This document shows, piece by piece, positions 10,083 through 19,048 of a DNA stretch of 32,536 bases. Source of the stretch: Candidatus Altimarinota bacterium. GTDB lineage: Bacteria > Patescibacteriota > Gracilibacteria > BD1-5 > UBA2023. The notes beneath the pieces are model-generated. The model searched no databases. It saw nothing but the letters and a program-made list of their open reading frames with translations, and was not told the DNA's origin. The translations under genes were made by a program, and so were the position numbers. The DNA is taken from positions 1-32,536 of the forward strand of contig JANQGT010000015.1 of the NCBI GenBank assembly GCA_028277205.1, in the 5' to 3' direction. Position 1 is the stretch's first letter; each line of letters opens with the position of its first letter.

Positions 10083-10110
10083 TTGACTTTTTCTATTTGA
10101 TTTTTATAAA
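10083..10110 (+). promoter_or_regulatory. Promoter of the 84-residue gene
   Basis: TTGACT, 16 nt, TATAAA. It would leave an untranslated leader of roughly 80 nt before the ATG at 10198; I see no recognisable riboswitch in that leader. Confidence 0.5.
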
Positions 10111-10197
10111 AGCTAAACAGATTTTTTATATCCCCATCATAAGTGAGCAGTCTTTTGAGTCCGCGAAGTTTGCCCCCGAGGTCGACAGTATACCACG

Positions 10198-10452
10198 ATG
10201 GATGTGCAGACTATTGACCAAAACAACAAAGTGGCAGCCGAAGCGATAATCGCGGGTATATGATCATCATCGATACTCGATCACTGATGCGGTGTCGAGA
10301 TGAGTCAGCTGTCTGAATTTCTAACGATGATGTTTATTAGCGCGCTTTACGTATATATTCGAGACTTTACGATATTCGAGCGAGAGATAGTCCTCCCGCT
10401 GTACCGGATCATGAAACGCCTCGATATTTTTACGTCGAAGCGAAAATCCTAA
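10198..10452 (+). CDS. Small protein of unknown function (84 aa)
   Basis: Not in the standard-code ORF track because of two UGA codons (IAGIGSSS, DHGCGV). With code 25 it runs from ATG to TAA. The middle is amphipathic to hydrophobic (LSEFLTMMFISALYVYI) and the C-terminus is strongly basic (YRIMKRLDIFTSKRKS), suggesting a membrane-associated peptide with a cytoplasmic basic tail. Its TAA overlaps the TAG of the convergent glycosyltransferase within one CTAA. A promoter lies upstream, and otherwise this region would be an unexplained 400-nt gap. No family recognised. Confidence 0.65.
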
Positions 10453-11561
10453 AGGCAAACGAGCGAACGAACTCGCTCGCGAAATACCGCATACGAAAAC
10501 TCCTCCGCGCGGCTCCGGCAGCGTGCGTGCATGGTCTGCGCGACCTCCGATGTCAGACGATGGACGGCATCTATGATTTCTTTGGTGTGGGCTGCTGCCG
10601 ATACAAAATATCCCGTCTCGCCGTCGATCACAGTCTCTAGCAGACCCCCATCTGCCGCCGCGATGACGGGTGTCCCGCATGCCATGGACTCTATGGGCGT
10701 CATCCCGAAATCCTCGGCACGGGGCACATAGATCGTCGCGATCGCGTGCTGGATCAGACTGATCAGCGCCTCATCCGAGGGACTCTCTATCGGGGTAATA
10801 TTCGCACAGTCCCGGATGCGAGCGAGGATCGTCTCGCGCTCGGGATCGTGCGGACCATGCACGAGGATGAGCTGTTTTTCTGGCAGACGCGCAAATGCCT
10901 CCACGATCCGATCGACCCGTTTGATCGTGGCGAGTCGCGCAAACGAGAGATAGTACTCCCGCCTGCTTGGCTCTTCCGGCAGGCAAAATTTTTCGGTGTC
11001 GACGCAGGGGTAGACGATCGTCGCATCGTGTCCTGTGGCGTCTTTCAGACGTTTGAGGACGGTCTTTGAGTTCACCATGATCATGTCGATTTTTCGCAGA
11101 TCGCGCCGATACGACCACCGAAATCACGCAAACGCGAGCGCATACAGCGGACGTACAAACCATCGTACCTTGGTGAGATATTCCCCTCTCTGATCAAAAA
11201 GATAGCGCGGCGGCGTATGGCAGTAATACAGTGCCCGAGCATTCGCCGGCACGCACGAGACGGCGGACAGACAGTCACCGCTGAAAATAATCGTATCGTA
11301 GTCGGCAAACACACGCCTCGTCCGAGTGCGAAACAGGTACGAGAGCAGGAGTTTTCGCAGAGAGGACGAGCGCGGCGGAGCATCGACGAGAGTGCGAATG
11401 CGAGACCTATCAATGCCGAAATCCCCCGGATCGTAGCACCCCGCATCGTAAAATCCCGCGAGAACATCGGCACCGAGTGCCCGCGCCATCAGGAGCATCA
11501 GGCGCTCCCCCCCGCCCCGATAGAGAAACATATCGTGGACGATGAGGATTTTTCGTGGCAT
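10449..11561 (-). CDS. Glycosyltransferase family 4 (paralog 1)
   Basis: A 370-residue GT-B glycosyltransferase. The N-terminal domain begins ILIVHDMFLYRGGGERL and contains YYCHTPPRYLFD. The donor-binding domain ends with the GT4 signature EDFGMTPIESMACGTPVIA followed by GGLLETV. One UGA (11126-11124) joins the two ORF-track pieces. The ATG at 11561 replaces the longer ORF-track start at 11690. It should move a nucleotide-activated sugar onto a lipid-linked or polysaccharide acceptor at the cytoplasmic membrane face; the CHTPPR region recalls WbaZ-like mannosyltransferases, so mannose is a guess. It diverges from a paralog at 11617. Stop TAG. Confidence 0.9.
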
Positions 11562-11587
11562 TTTGCGAAAAAGCGAATAGTATGGCG

Positions 11588-11615
11588 AGTATACGCATAT
11601 CCCGCCTCTCGCCAA
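11588..11615 (-). promoter_or_regulatory. Promoter of GT4 paralog 1 in the divergent GT intergenic region
   Basis: Minus strand: TTGGCG, 16 nt, TATACT. The plus gene may use a weaker TGGCAT, 16 nt, TAGTAT (11556-11583) that overlaps the start of paralog 1. Confidence 0.5.
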
Positions 11616-11616
11616 T

Positions 11617-12747
11617 ATGGACTTTGGACATTTGCGCGTCGCTCTCGTCGCCGACTGGCTCTGTGATCGCGGCGGCGCCGAGCTCGTCATCGAGCATATC
11701 CTCGAGATTTTTCCTCAGGCGGATGTGTATGCATCGGTCATTTTCCCCCGGAGATTCACGTTTCTCAGGGATCATCGGTGCTTTGAGAGCTTCATAGCAA
11801 AGATCCCATTTCTCGCTGCACGTCCGAAAATCGCCGGAGTACTGCGTCCTTATGCGTTTGAGTCGTTTGATCTCTCCAGCTACGATCTCGTCATCTCCTC
11901 CGCATCCGCTGAGGCAAAGGGCGTCATCACCCGTCCCGAGACGCTGCACATCTGCTACTGTCATACGCCGCCGCGATACTACTGGAGCCAGTTTCATGAG
12001 TATCGCCAGCACATGGAGTTTGGTTCGCTCGATGGCATGGCAAATCTCGTCATGGGTCCACTCATTCACACCCTGCGACAGTGGGATGCGCTTGCGGGGA
12101 TGCGCCCGGATTTTTTCGTGGCAAACAGCGCGAATACGGCAAAACGCATCGAAAAATACTATCGTCGCGACAGCAGTGTCATCCATCCGGGTATTGATAC
12201 GGATCAGTTTGTCCATGATGCGGAAAAAGAGGATTTTTATCTCGCGGTCGGACGCGTCATCCCCTACAAGCGATTTGATATTTTGACTGAGACATTTCGG
12301 ACTCTGCCGCAAAGGTGCCTGAAAATCGCAACAAGCGTCGAAAATCCGCATATGCGACAGCTACAGAAAAAATCACCCGACAATGTGGAGTGGATCGTCG
12401 GTGCGGATCGCAGTGAAATCGCCCGACTCTACGCGCATGCACGTGCCTATCTCATGCCACAGGAAGAAGATTTTGGACTCACACCGATAGAGGCGATGGC
12501 ATCCGGAACACCCGTCATCGCCTATGCTCGCGGCGGTGTGCTGGAGACCGTGGAGGACGGCACACACGGTATGCTTTTTGCGACGCAGGAGAGCACAGCG
12601 CTACACGATGCCATCGCGCAGTTTGAGACAAAACAATTTGATCGCGAGGCGATACGCGCGCATGCAGAGCAATTTGATAAAACGGTATTTCAGTCCCGAT
12701 TTTCAGCATTTATCAGTGCGCGACTGCAGGAGTGGAGTGCCCGATAG
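11617..12747 (+). CDS. Glycosyltransferase family 4 (paralog 2)
   Basis: A 376-residue GT-B enzyme without any UGA codon. It starts VALVADWLCDRGGAELV and carries CYCHTPPRYYW. The GT4 donor motif is EEDFGLTPIEAMASGTPVIA followed by GGVLETVEDG. It is clearly paralogous to the divergent neighbour, sharing the CHTPPRY block and overall length. The YCHTPPRYYW block is typical of WbaZ-type GDP-mannose-using enzymes; the donor remains inferred. It probably contributes sugars in sequence with paralog 1 to a cell-surface glycan. Stop TAG; the next base starts the TAG (on the opposite strand) of the convergent 188-residue gene. Confidence 0.9.
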   Translation: MDFGHLRVALVADWLCDRGGAELVIEHILEIFPQADVYASVIFPRRFTFLRDHRCFESFIAKIPFLAARPKIAGVLRPYAFESFDLSSYDLVISSASAEAKGVITRPETLHICYCHTPPRYYWSQFHEYRQHMEFGSLDGMANLVMGPLIHTLRQWDALAGMRPDFFVANSANTAKRIEKYYRRDSSVIHPGIDTDQFVHDAEKEDFYLAVGRVIPYKRFDILTETFRTLPQRCLKIATSVENPHMRQLQKKSPDNVEWIVGADRSEIARLYAHARAYLMPQEEDFGLTPIEAMASGTPVIAYARGGVLETVEDGTHGMLFATQESTALHDAIAQFETKQFDREAIRAHAEQFDKTVFQSRFSAFISARLQEWSAR

Positions 12748-13314
12748 CTATGCGCGGATTTTTCGAATTTCACTATCGCCGGCGGGCTGAGGCGGCTGAC
12801 CATCGAGATTTTCATTCGCGACGGGAGCAGTATTCGTATTCGCTGAGACTGGTGTCCCCGATAGCAATTGTCCCGAATCTAAAGCATCAGAAGCATCCAG
12901 CGGACTCATGGAAAAGCCGGAATCAATAGGCAAATCGTCCATCTCAATATCATTGGGCGCCCAGGGACTAATCTCGAATGGTGAAGCATGGATAGCCTGT
13001 ATCTCTGATGACACGATACTTTCCGGACTTTTAGAATTCGTATCTCCAGTCGGTGCGGGATTGTCGTTTGCGACGACTTGTCGCATGCCCCGGTGCACGC
13101 TCCGTCTCAGTGTTCGCAGTTCAGCACTTTCCTCGGCGAGACTTCTCACTCAGAGAATTCATCCTATCGCCTGACCGAGCGCCCCCATGATGATGGTCGT
13201 ACCGCCAATGCGCATACCCACATCCTCCGCAATTACGGTATCTTCGGAAATGTTCTCGGGAGATGCACTCCCCTGTGTCTGCGCACCCATAAAGGATTGT
13301 AAGATTTTTTCCAT
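12748..13314 (-). CDS. Hypothetical protein downstream of recA (188 aa)
   Basis: The ORF track shows only a GTG-started fragment. Two UGA codons (GGILGVR) extend it back to an ATG at 13314 with GGAG four bases upstream, one of few good ribosome sites here. The N-terminal 60 residues include a Gly-rich hydrophobic stretch (GGTTIIMGALGQAIGGIL) that may enter or lie on the membrane. The rest is polar, Ser/Pro/Asp/Asn-rich and probably disordered. It starts 29 nt after recA and is likely co-transcribed. No family recognised. Its TAG abuts the TAG of the convergent GT gene. Confidence 0.75.
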
Positions 13315-13343
13315 CTTACTCCGATTTTTCTAAAAAATCAAAT

Positions 13344-14345
13344 CTATGTGGCGGGCTTCGCTTCGCGTACCGCCGTCTCGATTTCCCCGGCGAGCTCTGG
13401 ATCGTCTATCAAAAATTGTCGTGCGTTTTCCTTTCCCTGTCAGAGCTTTGTCTCGCCGTAGGCATAAAATGCGCCGGATTTTTTGACGATATCGCGTGCG
13501 ACACCGATATCGAGGATCTCTCCCTCTCGCGAGATTCAGCGTGCGAAGAGGATATCCACCTCCGTCTCGCGAAATGGGGGTGCGACTTTGTTTTTCACCA
13601 CTTTGACACGTACGCGGTTTCCCATCGCTTGTTTCGTGTCGCCCGCACCGGTTTCGATTTTTTCTTTTCGGCGTATCTCGATGCGCTGCGAGGCGTAAAA
13701 TTTTAGTGCGTTTCCTCCCGTCGTAGTCTCGGGATTGCCAAACATGATTCCGATTTTCATGCGAATCTGATTGATAAAAATCACTGAAACGCCCGATTTT
13801 GATATCACGCCCGTGATTTTCCTGAGTGCCTGGCTCATGAGGCGCGCGTGCATCCCCATGAAAGAGTCGCCCATATTCCCCTCGATTTCGGCTTTCGGTA
13901 CCAGCGCCGCTACGGAGTCTATGACCACGATGTCGACCGCTCCCGAGCGCACGAGCGCGTCCGCGATCTCGAGCGCTTGCTCGCCGTAGTCGGGCTGTGA
14001 GACGACGAGATTTTCCGTGTCGACGCCGATTTTTTTCGCGTATGACGGATCAAATGCATGCTCCGCATCGATAAACGCCGCCGTACCGCCGCTTTTTTGC
14101 ACCTCGGCGATGGCGTGCAGTGCCAGTGTCGTCTTTCCCGATGACTCGGGTCCATAGATCTCTACGATCCGCCCGCGCGCGTATCCGCCTCAGAGTGCTT
14201 CGTCGATGGCGATACTACCACTGCCAAATGTCTCGATATCGACGGGCGGACGATCTCCGAGTCGCATGATGGATCCGGTGCCAAACTGTTTTTCGATACG
14301 GGAGAGTGCCGATGACAGTGCTTCCTTTCGGGGATTTTCATTCAT
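13344..14345 (-). CDS. recA: Recombinase RecA
   Basis: A 333-residue DNA strand-exchange ATPase. Walker A is [13 protein letters not shown], and Walker B lies in [13 protein letters not shown]. The L2 region is [18 protein letters not shown]. Three UGA codons fall on conserved glycines: [15 protein letters not shown] (the first G), ILFARGIS and [12 protein letters not shown]. These are among the clearest proofs of UGA=Gly. The C-terminal tail is short and ends EAKPAT-TAG. The ATG at 14345 follows a zinc-ribbon gene by 11 nt, and both depend on the promoter at 14639-14666. No SOS-box-like operator was recognised. Confidence 0.97.
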
Positions 14346-14356
14346 GAGGGATATGA

Positions 14357-14614
14357 TTAGAAGTGTCGTGAACGATCATAAAAATTTTTGAGTCCCGCCT
14401 CGGTGCCGACGGTGATATTTTCTCCGGAGCACTTGCGACAGACAAATCGCTGCTTTTTGGGATCTGGCTGATCCACCTCTACGAGCTCGCGACAGTCCCG
14501 ACAGTAAAACGAAACAGGACCCCGCTCTTCACTGAATTCCTCTTTTTTCTTTCAAAAGGACGAGACATTGACGAGATCGCTGTATGCGGTGATAGTGGTA
14601 TTTTCCTGGCTCAT
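14357..14614 (-). CDS. Small zinc-ribbon protein upstream of recA (85 aa)
   Basis: Eighty-five residues from the ATG at 14614 to TAA, with one UGA (NVSSFGKKKEE). Two CxxC pairs, FYCRDC and FVCRKC, are spaced about 20 residues apart and predict a single zinc ribbon. The N-terminal part is acidic/polar and the tail basic. The ORF track begins 44 residues too early (14746), upstream of the real promoter. It is the first gene of a two- or three-gene unit with recA. A nucleic-acid-binding role is plausible but not shown. Confidence 0.75.
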
Positions 14615-14638
14615 GAAGCTGCGAATGGTGAAAAAACG

Positions 14639-14666
14639 ATTATACGAAGCAAGTATGAAAATGCAA
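14639..14666 (-). promoter_or_regulatory. Promoter of the zinc-ribbon/recA operon
   Basis: Minus strand: TTGCAT, 16 nt, TATAAT, ending about 24 nt before the ATG at 14614. It also rules out the longer ORF-track start. Confidence 0.6.
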
Positions 14667-14672
14667 AATCGA

Positions 14673-15770
14673 CTATGCCTCGAACAGCTGCGAAAACATG
14701 CCCGGTTTTCGTACCGGTATCTTTCACTCTTTTGCCAGTGATTCATAGAGCTCGCGCTCTTTTTTCGAGAGCTTTGCAGGGATTTTTACCGATATCTCCA
14801 CAAAGAGATCACCCCGCCGATCATAGCCGATATGCGGCACACCGTCTCCGATAAATCGCAGCACTTTCCCGATGGGAGTCCCTGCGCCGATATCGATCGT
14901 GCGTTCTCCGATCACCGGTATCTTGACGGTCTTTTCGACACCGAGGACGAGCTCGACCGGATCGAGTGCCAGTGTATAGCGTAGATTGACATCGTCTCGC
15001 CGCATGCCGTCCGGCGGACTCTCGACATCGACATGGACGTAGAGATCCCCGGGTCTTCATCCCGGCATCTGATCGCCCTCGCCAGAGATTTTCATACTCA
15101 TACCGGTATCGATACCGGCGGGGATATCCACGCTCTTTTGTGCATTCTCATCTTGTACGCCCTGTCCCTGACACGCATCGCATACCTCTTTTGGGATTTT
15201 TCCCGCACCGTGACAGCGCGGACACTCCACGACCCGATCCACCACACCAAATATACTCTGCATCCGCCGACGCACTCACCCCGCGCCATGACACTCTGGA
15301 CAGGTATGCATTTCTCAGTTTTTCGCGCCTGTACCGTCGCATGCTTTGCAGACGACTTTTCTACGATAGGAAATGGTCTGCGATACTCCCGATATACTCT
15401 GGGTAAATGAAATGCGAGTATGGACTTCGCGATCGCCTCCTCTGGTCTGAGAGCGCGATCCTCATCGTGAAAACCCTCATCCGAAAAACGAATCGAAAAT
15501 ATCTGAAAAGTCAAAATCCGCATGAAATCCCCCGGCGCCCGCGGAGGCGGCATCCGGCGGAGTGCCGTGCCGATCATAGCGCCGTCGCTTCGCGGGATCC
15601 GAGAGTGTCGCGTATGCTTCGTTTATTTGCTTGAATTCGCGCTCCTTTTCCGTGTCGCCGCCGTGCCGGTCCGGGTGGCACTCCATGGCGCGTTTTCGAT
15701 ACGCTTTTTTGATTTCTTCGTCGGACGCTGTTCGGGATATCCCCAAAACTTCGTAGTATTCGTATGCCAT
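14673..15770 (-). CDS. dnaJ: Chaperone DnaJ
   Basis: A 365-residue type I Hsp40. The J domain (about 1-68) carries HPD at residues 32-34. A Gly/Phe-rich linker follows, then four CxxCxGxG zinc repeats ([32 protein letters not shown]). Two C-terminal substrate-binding domains end [17 protein letters not shown]. Six UGA codons occur, several inside the Gly-rich linker and zinc repeats where Gly is expected (for example MPGGRPGDLYV). It delivers clients to DnaK, which is not in the window. No CIRCE operator is visible. Stop TAG. Confidence 0.95.
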
Positions 15771-15825
15771 CGCTCTATCGTGATATGATTATGAAACAGT
15801 GATATTGTGAGAAAAAAGCGAAAAA

Positions 15826-16692
15826 TTACAAGTCCGCATACACCTCTCCGTAGATACGCACCAGATTGCCCTGACAGACCGGTTTTTCTCGGCAGAGAAA
15901 GAGTTTATTGAGATTGCGAAGATCGACGTAGATCGTCGTCCCGTCGGCGAGCACCGATCGGCGGGCATCGCGCAAAAATCGCAGGACTGACAGCTGACGC
16001 TCGATCGAGGAATGAATCTCGAATATGAGCACCGTCCCGCTTTCCAGAAATACGTGTACCTCTCGCTCGTCGGGAAAATAGCGATACAGTCCCGCGGGAA
16101 AATCGGAAAATCGCTCGGAGAGCGCCGCTGAAAGCAAGACGATCGTCCTCATCGTCTCGGCGTCCACCATCCGTCGATGATCGAAAAATCCTGTCTCGAA
16201 AAACTCGGGATCGATAATCTCAAATGATGAAAGTGCGATATTTGGCTCGGTCTCCGCGATCAGTACGCCATTTTCTGTGATGACGTACGTCCGATCCTCC
16301 TGGGGCACATACGTGCGAAATGCCGGCTCGCTCGAGGCGAGTACGATTTTCGCGCCGTCCGGGTACAGTCGGGAAACCTCGGCGCTCTCGATATTTGGCT
16401 GCAGATCGCGGATTCGCATCGCGATATCATCGGTATCGAGCATGAATATCAGTGTACCATAGAGATCCTCCAGGGATTTGTAGGCGATATTGATATCAGA
16501 AAACGTATCAACCCGCTCGACGATCACCTGTGAGGCGGCTATGCGAAAGTACGAGGAGAAAAAAACGAGATACGCCGAGGCGAAAAGCAGTACGAGACCG
16601 ACTCACGCGAGTGCCAGCCCGAGCGACGGAATACCCCGATCGATCCGGGAAAACAGCGTGGAAAACCGGGAAAGCCGCAGCCGGGACGACAT
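15826..16692 (-). CDS. ftsQ: Cell division protein FtsQ/DivIB family
   Basis: A 288-residue bitopic protein. A short basic N-terminus (MSSRLRLSRFS) leads into one membrane helix (LAGVGLVLLFASAYLVFF), which contains one UGA-Gly. An extracytoplasmic POTRA-like domain follows (DIAMRIRDLQPNIESAEVSRLYPDG), then a beta-rich domain typical of FtsQ. It would scaffold FtsL/FtsB at the division septum. The ORF track shows a GTG fragment from 16527, which would remove the membrane anchor; the ATG at 16692 restores it. It lies outside the usual dcw cluster, downstream of rbfA. Sequence similarity is remote, so the family call rests on architecture. Stop TAA. Confidence 0.75.
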
Positions 16693-16726
16693 ACGATCAT
16701 AGCGCTTTTTTCCGGTGGATGAGACG

Positions 16727-16769
16727 AAAAACAGACGCCGTCGATCGGGGGCGACATCGGGACGACGTC
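16727..16769 (-). terminator. Terminator after rbfA
   Basis: Minus strand: GACGTCGTC pairs with GACGGCGTC (9 bp, one wobble) around an 18-nt loop, followed by TGTTTTT. It abuts the 24-nt palindrome. Confidence 0.55.
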
Positions 16770-16791
16770 TCGATCATGATCATGATCGAGA
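16768..16791. repeat. Perfect 24-nt palindrome
   Basis: TCTCGATCATGA followed directly by its reverse complement. It lies between rbfA and ftsQ and contains iterated GATCAT units. It may be an operator or, with the adjoining hairpin, a structured 3' end. Confidence 0.7.
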
Positions 16792-16810
16792 TACGCGACG
16801 ACCCCACCAG

Positions 16811-17197
16811 CTAGCGATTTTCCGAAATATCATGGCTGTGAGCGTCATATTCGGTGCGAGCCGCATCGAGCAATACCAGGATATCCGTCTCGCTGTCACT
16901 GGGTGCGGAGGCACAGACGAAACGAATCTCGGGCACACTTCGCATGGACAGCGTCTGCGCCAGCTTCGTGCGAAATGATTTTTCCTGCGAACGCAAGGCG
17001 AGAAGAAGCTCTCTCTCATGCTCTGAGGCGCGCACGCAGACGTGGGCGGCGCTCCTGTCCCGGGACAGTATCACCTCCGTGACACTGACGATACCGTAGT
17101 GACTCTCGCCCTCCCGCTGATACGAAAGCCACTGAAAGATAGACTCGGCGAAAAAGTCCCGAAGCGTTTCCTCGACCCGTTGGCGTTTATATGGCAT
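16811..17197 (-). CDS. rbfA: Ribosome-binding factor A
   Basis: A 128-residue protein with the KH-like RbfA layout. It opens with basic PYKRQRVEETLRDFFAE, then the strand GIVSVTEVILSRDRSAAHVCV, then a long helix (EKSFRTKLAQTLSMRSVPEIRF) and an acidic tail. It assists late 30S subunit maturation. No UGA. The ORF track starts at 17314; I choose the ATG at 17197 because it matches the family N-terminus and lies after the polA terminator. Stop TAG. Confidence 0.85.
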   Translation of the reverse strand: MPYKRQRVEETLRDFFAESIFQWLSYQREGESHYGIVSVTEVILSRDRSAAHVCVRASEHERELLLALRSQEKSFRTKLAQTLSMRSVPEIRFVCASAPSDSETDILVLLDAARTEYDAHSHDISENR

Positions 17198-17261
17198 ATT
17201 GGCAGGAGATTTCGATACAGTATGATCGTGCGAGCGAAAATGCCCGCGCCCCTCGGAAAAG

Positions 17262-17289
17262 AAAAAGTATACGAAGAAATCCTTCATAC
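17262..17289 (-). terminator. Terminator after polA
   Basis: Minus strand: GTATGAAG pairs with CTTCGTAT (8 bp, two wobbles) around a 5-nt loop, followed by ACTTTTTCTTTT. Confidence 0.55.
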
Positions 17290-17297
17290 GCAATGCC

Positions 17298-18704
17298 CTA
17301 GGCTTTCGCCGCATGCCAGTCCTCTCCGATGCCGATCTCCACGATCAGCGGGATGCGAGCGCGATAGACGCCCTCCATGACATCGCGGACGATCACTGCG
17401 GTGCGCTCTACTGCCTGAGATGCGACGTCAAACACGAGCTCGTCATGCACCTGCATGATCATGCGCGCATCGATACCATGCTCGTGAAATTGCGATGAAA
17501 GCTCCACCATTGCATATTTGATGATATCGGCATTCGATCCCTGGATGGGCATGTTGATGGCTTCGCGCTCGGTGCGCTCCCGGATCATCCGATTGGCGTC
17601 CCTTATGGTCGGCAGATAGCGTCTGCGACCAAACACCGTCGCGACATATCCGGTACGTCGAGCATTTTCCAGGAGTGCATCATAGTACTCGCGAACTCTC
17701 GGATACCGCGCGTAAAATGTCTCGATGGATCGGGATGCCTCGGCGGGAGTCGTCCCCGTCATCTTCGAAAGACCGTAGCCCGTGATGCCGTAGATCACGC
17801 CGAAATTGACACCCTTTGCCATGCGACGCATATCCGGTGTGATCGTGATATGCTCTCAAAACAGGAGTTTTGCAGTCCGCATGTGAATATCCTCTCCCCC
17901 CTCAAATGCCCGACAGAGCGCCTCGTCCTCGCTCAGATTTGCGAGCAGACGAAGCTCTACCTGCGAATAGTCGGCGACCATGATTCGCCGATCGTGCCCT
18001 GATGCGATGAAACAGGATTTTATCCGGTCGGACAGCTCGTCTCATGCCGGGATATTTTGGAGATTCGGTGATTCGCTCGACATGCGTCCCGTCGCCGCTC
18101 CGAGCTGGCGATACGTCGTATGGATCCGGGTTGTTTTCGGATTGACGCTTTTATCCAGTCCCTCGACATAGGTCGTGAGCAGTTTTCGCAGTGTCCGATG
18201 CTCCAGGATGAGACCGACCACCGCATAGTGTTTGGATAGCTCGGATAGTACCTCGGTATCGACGGAGCGTCCGGTCTTGGTCTTTTTGGATGCCGGAAAT
18301 CCCAGCCGATCGTAGAGGATATGCTGTAGTTGTTTTGTACTATTGATATTAAATTGTTCGCCGACCAGCTCGAAAATTTCAGTCTCAAGCGTCCTGACGC
18401 GCTCCCGAATCTCCGAGCCGATTTGTCGTAATTTACCTCGATCAAATGCTACGCCATACGCCTCCATGCGTGAGAGTACCGCAAGCAAATGCATCTCAAG
18501 ATCAACGATGCGCTGACGACTGTCGTCCTCGGACGCCTGAAATTCCAGGGCGCCATGGAGACTCCAGTATGCTTTTTCCAAAGCGAATGTCCGAGTATCA
18601 TCGGACGCGCGATAGCGATGAGAGCGCTCGCAGTATGCACGAAAATCGTCCACCCGCTCCGGGGTGTCGGAAAGCAGCCGCGAGCCGATCTCGATATCGT
18701 ACAT
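17298..18704 (-). CDS. polA: DNA polymerase I, polymerase domain only
   Basis: A 468-residue family A polymerase. Motif A is VADYSQVELRLL (about 243), motif B RRMAKGVNFGVIYG (about 293), and motif C QVHDELVFDV (about 418). Two UGA codons fall on conserved positions (NIPAGDELS, LLFGEHI). There is no 5'-nuclease domain. The protein begins with YDIEIGSRLL, which aligns with the late part of the 3'-5' exonuclease fold, so the ExoI/ExoII acidic residues are absent and proofreading is unlikely. The start is fixed by GAGGAG upstream of the ATG and by the preceding lipoprotein gene ending 3 nt away. It likely fills gaps in repair and Okazaki processing. Confidence 0.92.
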
Positions 18705-18707
18705 ATA

Positions 18708-19037
18708 CTACTCCTCGGCAAAATCCTCAAATATCGTTTCTATGTCGCGGATGACGTCGTCGACTTCTTCATTGATATCGGGATTCGATGTTTCGTCCGT
18801 CCCGTCTGCAGAAGTCTCTCCGGTATTTGTCTCGGAGTCGTCATCGTCGATCTCGACCAGGACGTCTCCCGTCGACGAAGATCCGTCCCCGGTGGATGAG
18901 GAATCATCTCCTGCTCCGGTATCGGTATCGACGTCGATATCCGTGTCGGTCGTGGAGGTAAAATCAAACCACTCCTCGCATCCCGAGAGCGCAAAAAGTC
19001 CGAAGACCAGTGCGAGAAACAGTGCAATCCGTTTCAT
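18708..19037 (-). CDS. Acidic lipoprotein (109 aa)
   Basis: The signal peptide MKRIALFLALVFGLFALSGC ends in a clear lipobox, predicting lipidation at Cys20 and export. The mature chain is Asp/Thr/Ser/Glu-rich and repetitive (DSSSTGDGSSSTGD), ending in a short acidic helix (VDDVIRDIETIFEDFAEE). It is probably an extended surface stalk with no enzyme motif. It sits between pyrH (11 nt upstream) and polA (3 nt downstream), an odd position for a surface protein in a housekeeping operon. No UGA; stop TAG. Its build resembles the lipoprotein at 9775. Confidence 0.8.
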   Translation of the reverse strand: MKRIALFLALVFGLFALSGCEEWFDFTSTTDTDIDVDTDTGAGDDSSSTGDGSSSTGDVLVEIDDDDSETNTGETSADGTDETSNPDINEEVDDVIRDIETIFEDFAEE

Positions 19038-19048
19038 AAGAAAAGGGG

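Noticed and set aside
13344-14345. UGA read as tryptophan (code 4)
   Set aside because: TGG is used normally for Trp, and TGA falls on conserved Gly positions in RecA, PyrH, MurG and YchF, not on Trp.
15771-15825. CIRCE/HrcA operator upstream of dnaJ
   Set aside because: No TTAGCACTC inverted repeat is present; only a short ATATCAC direct repeat was seen.
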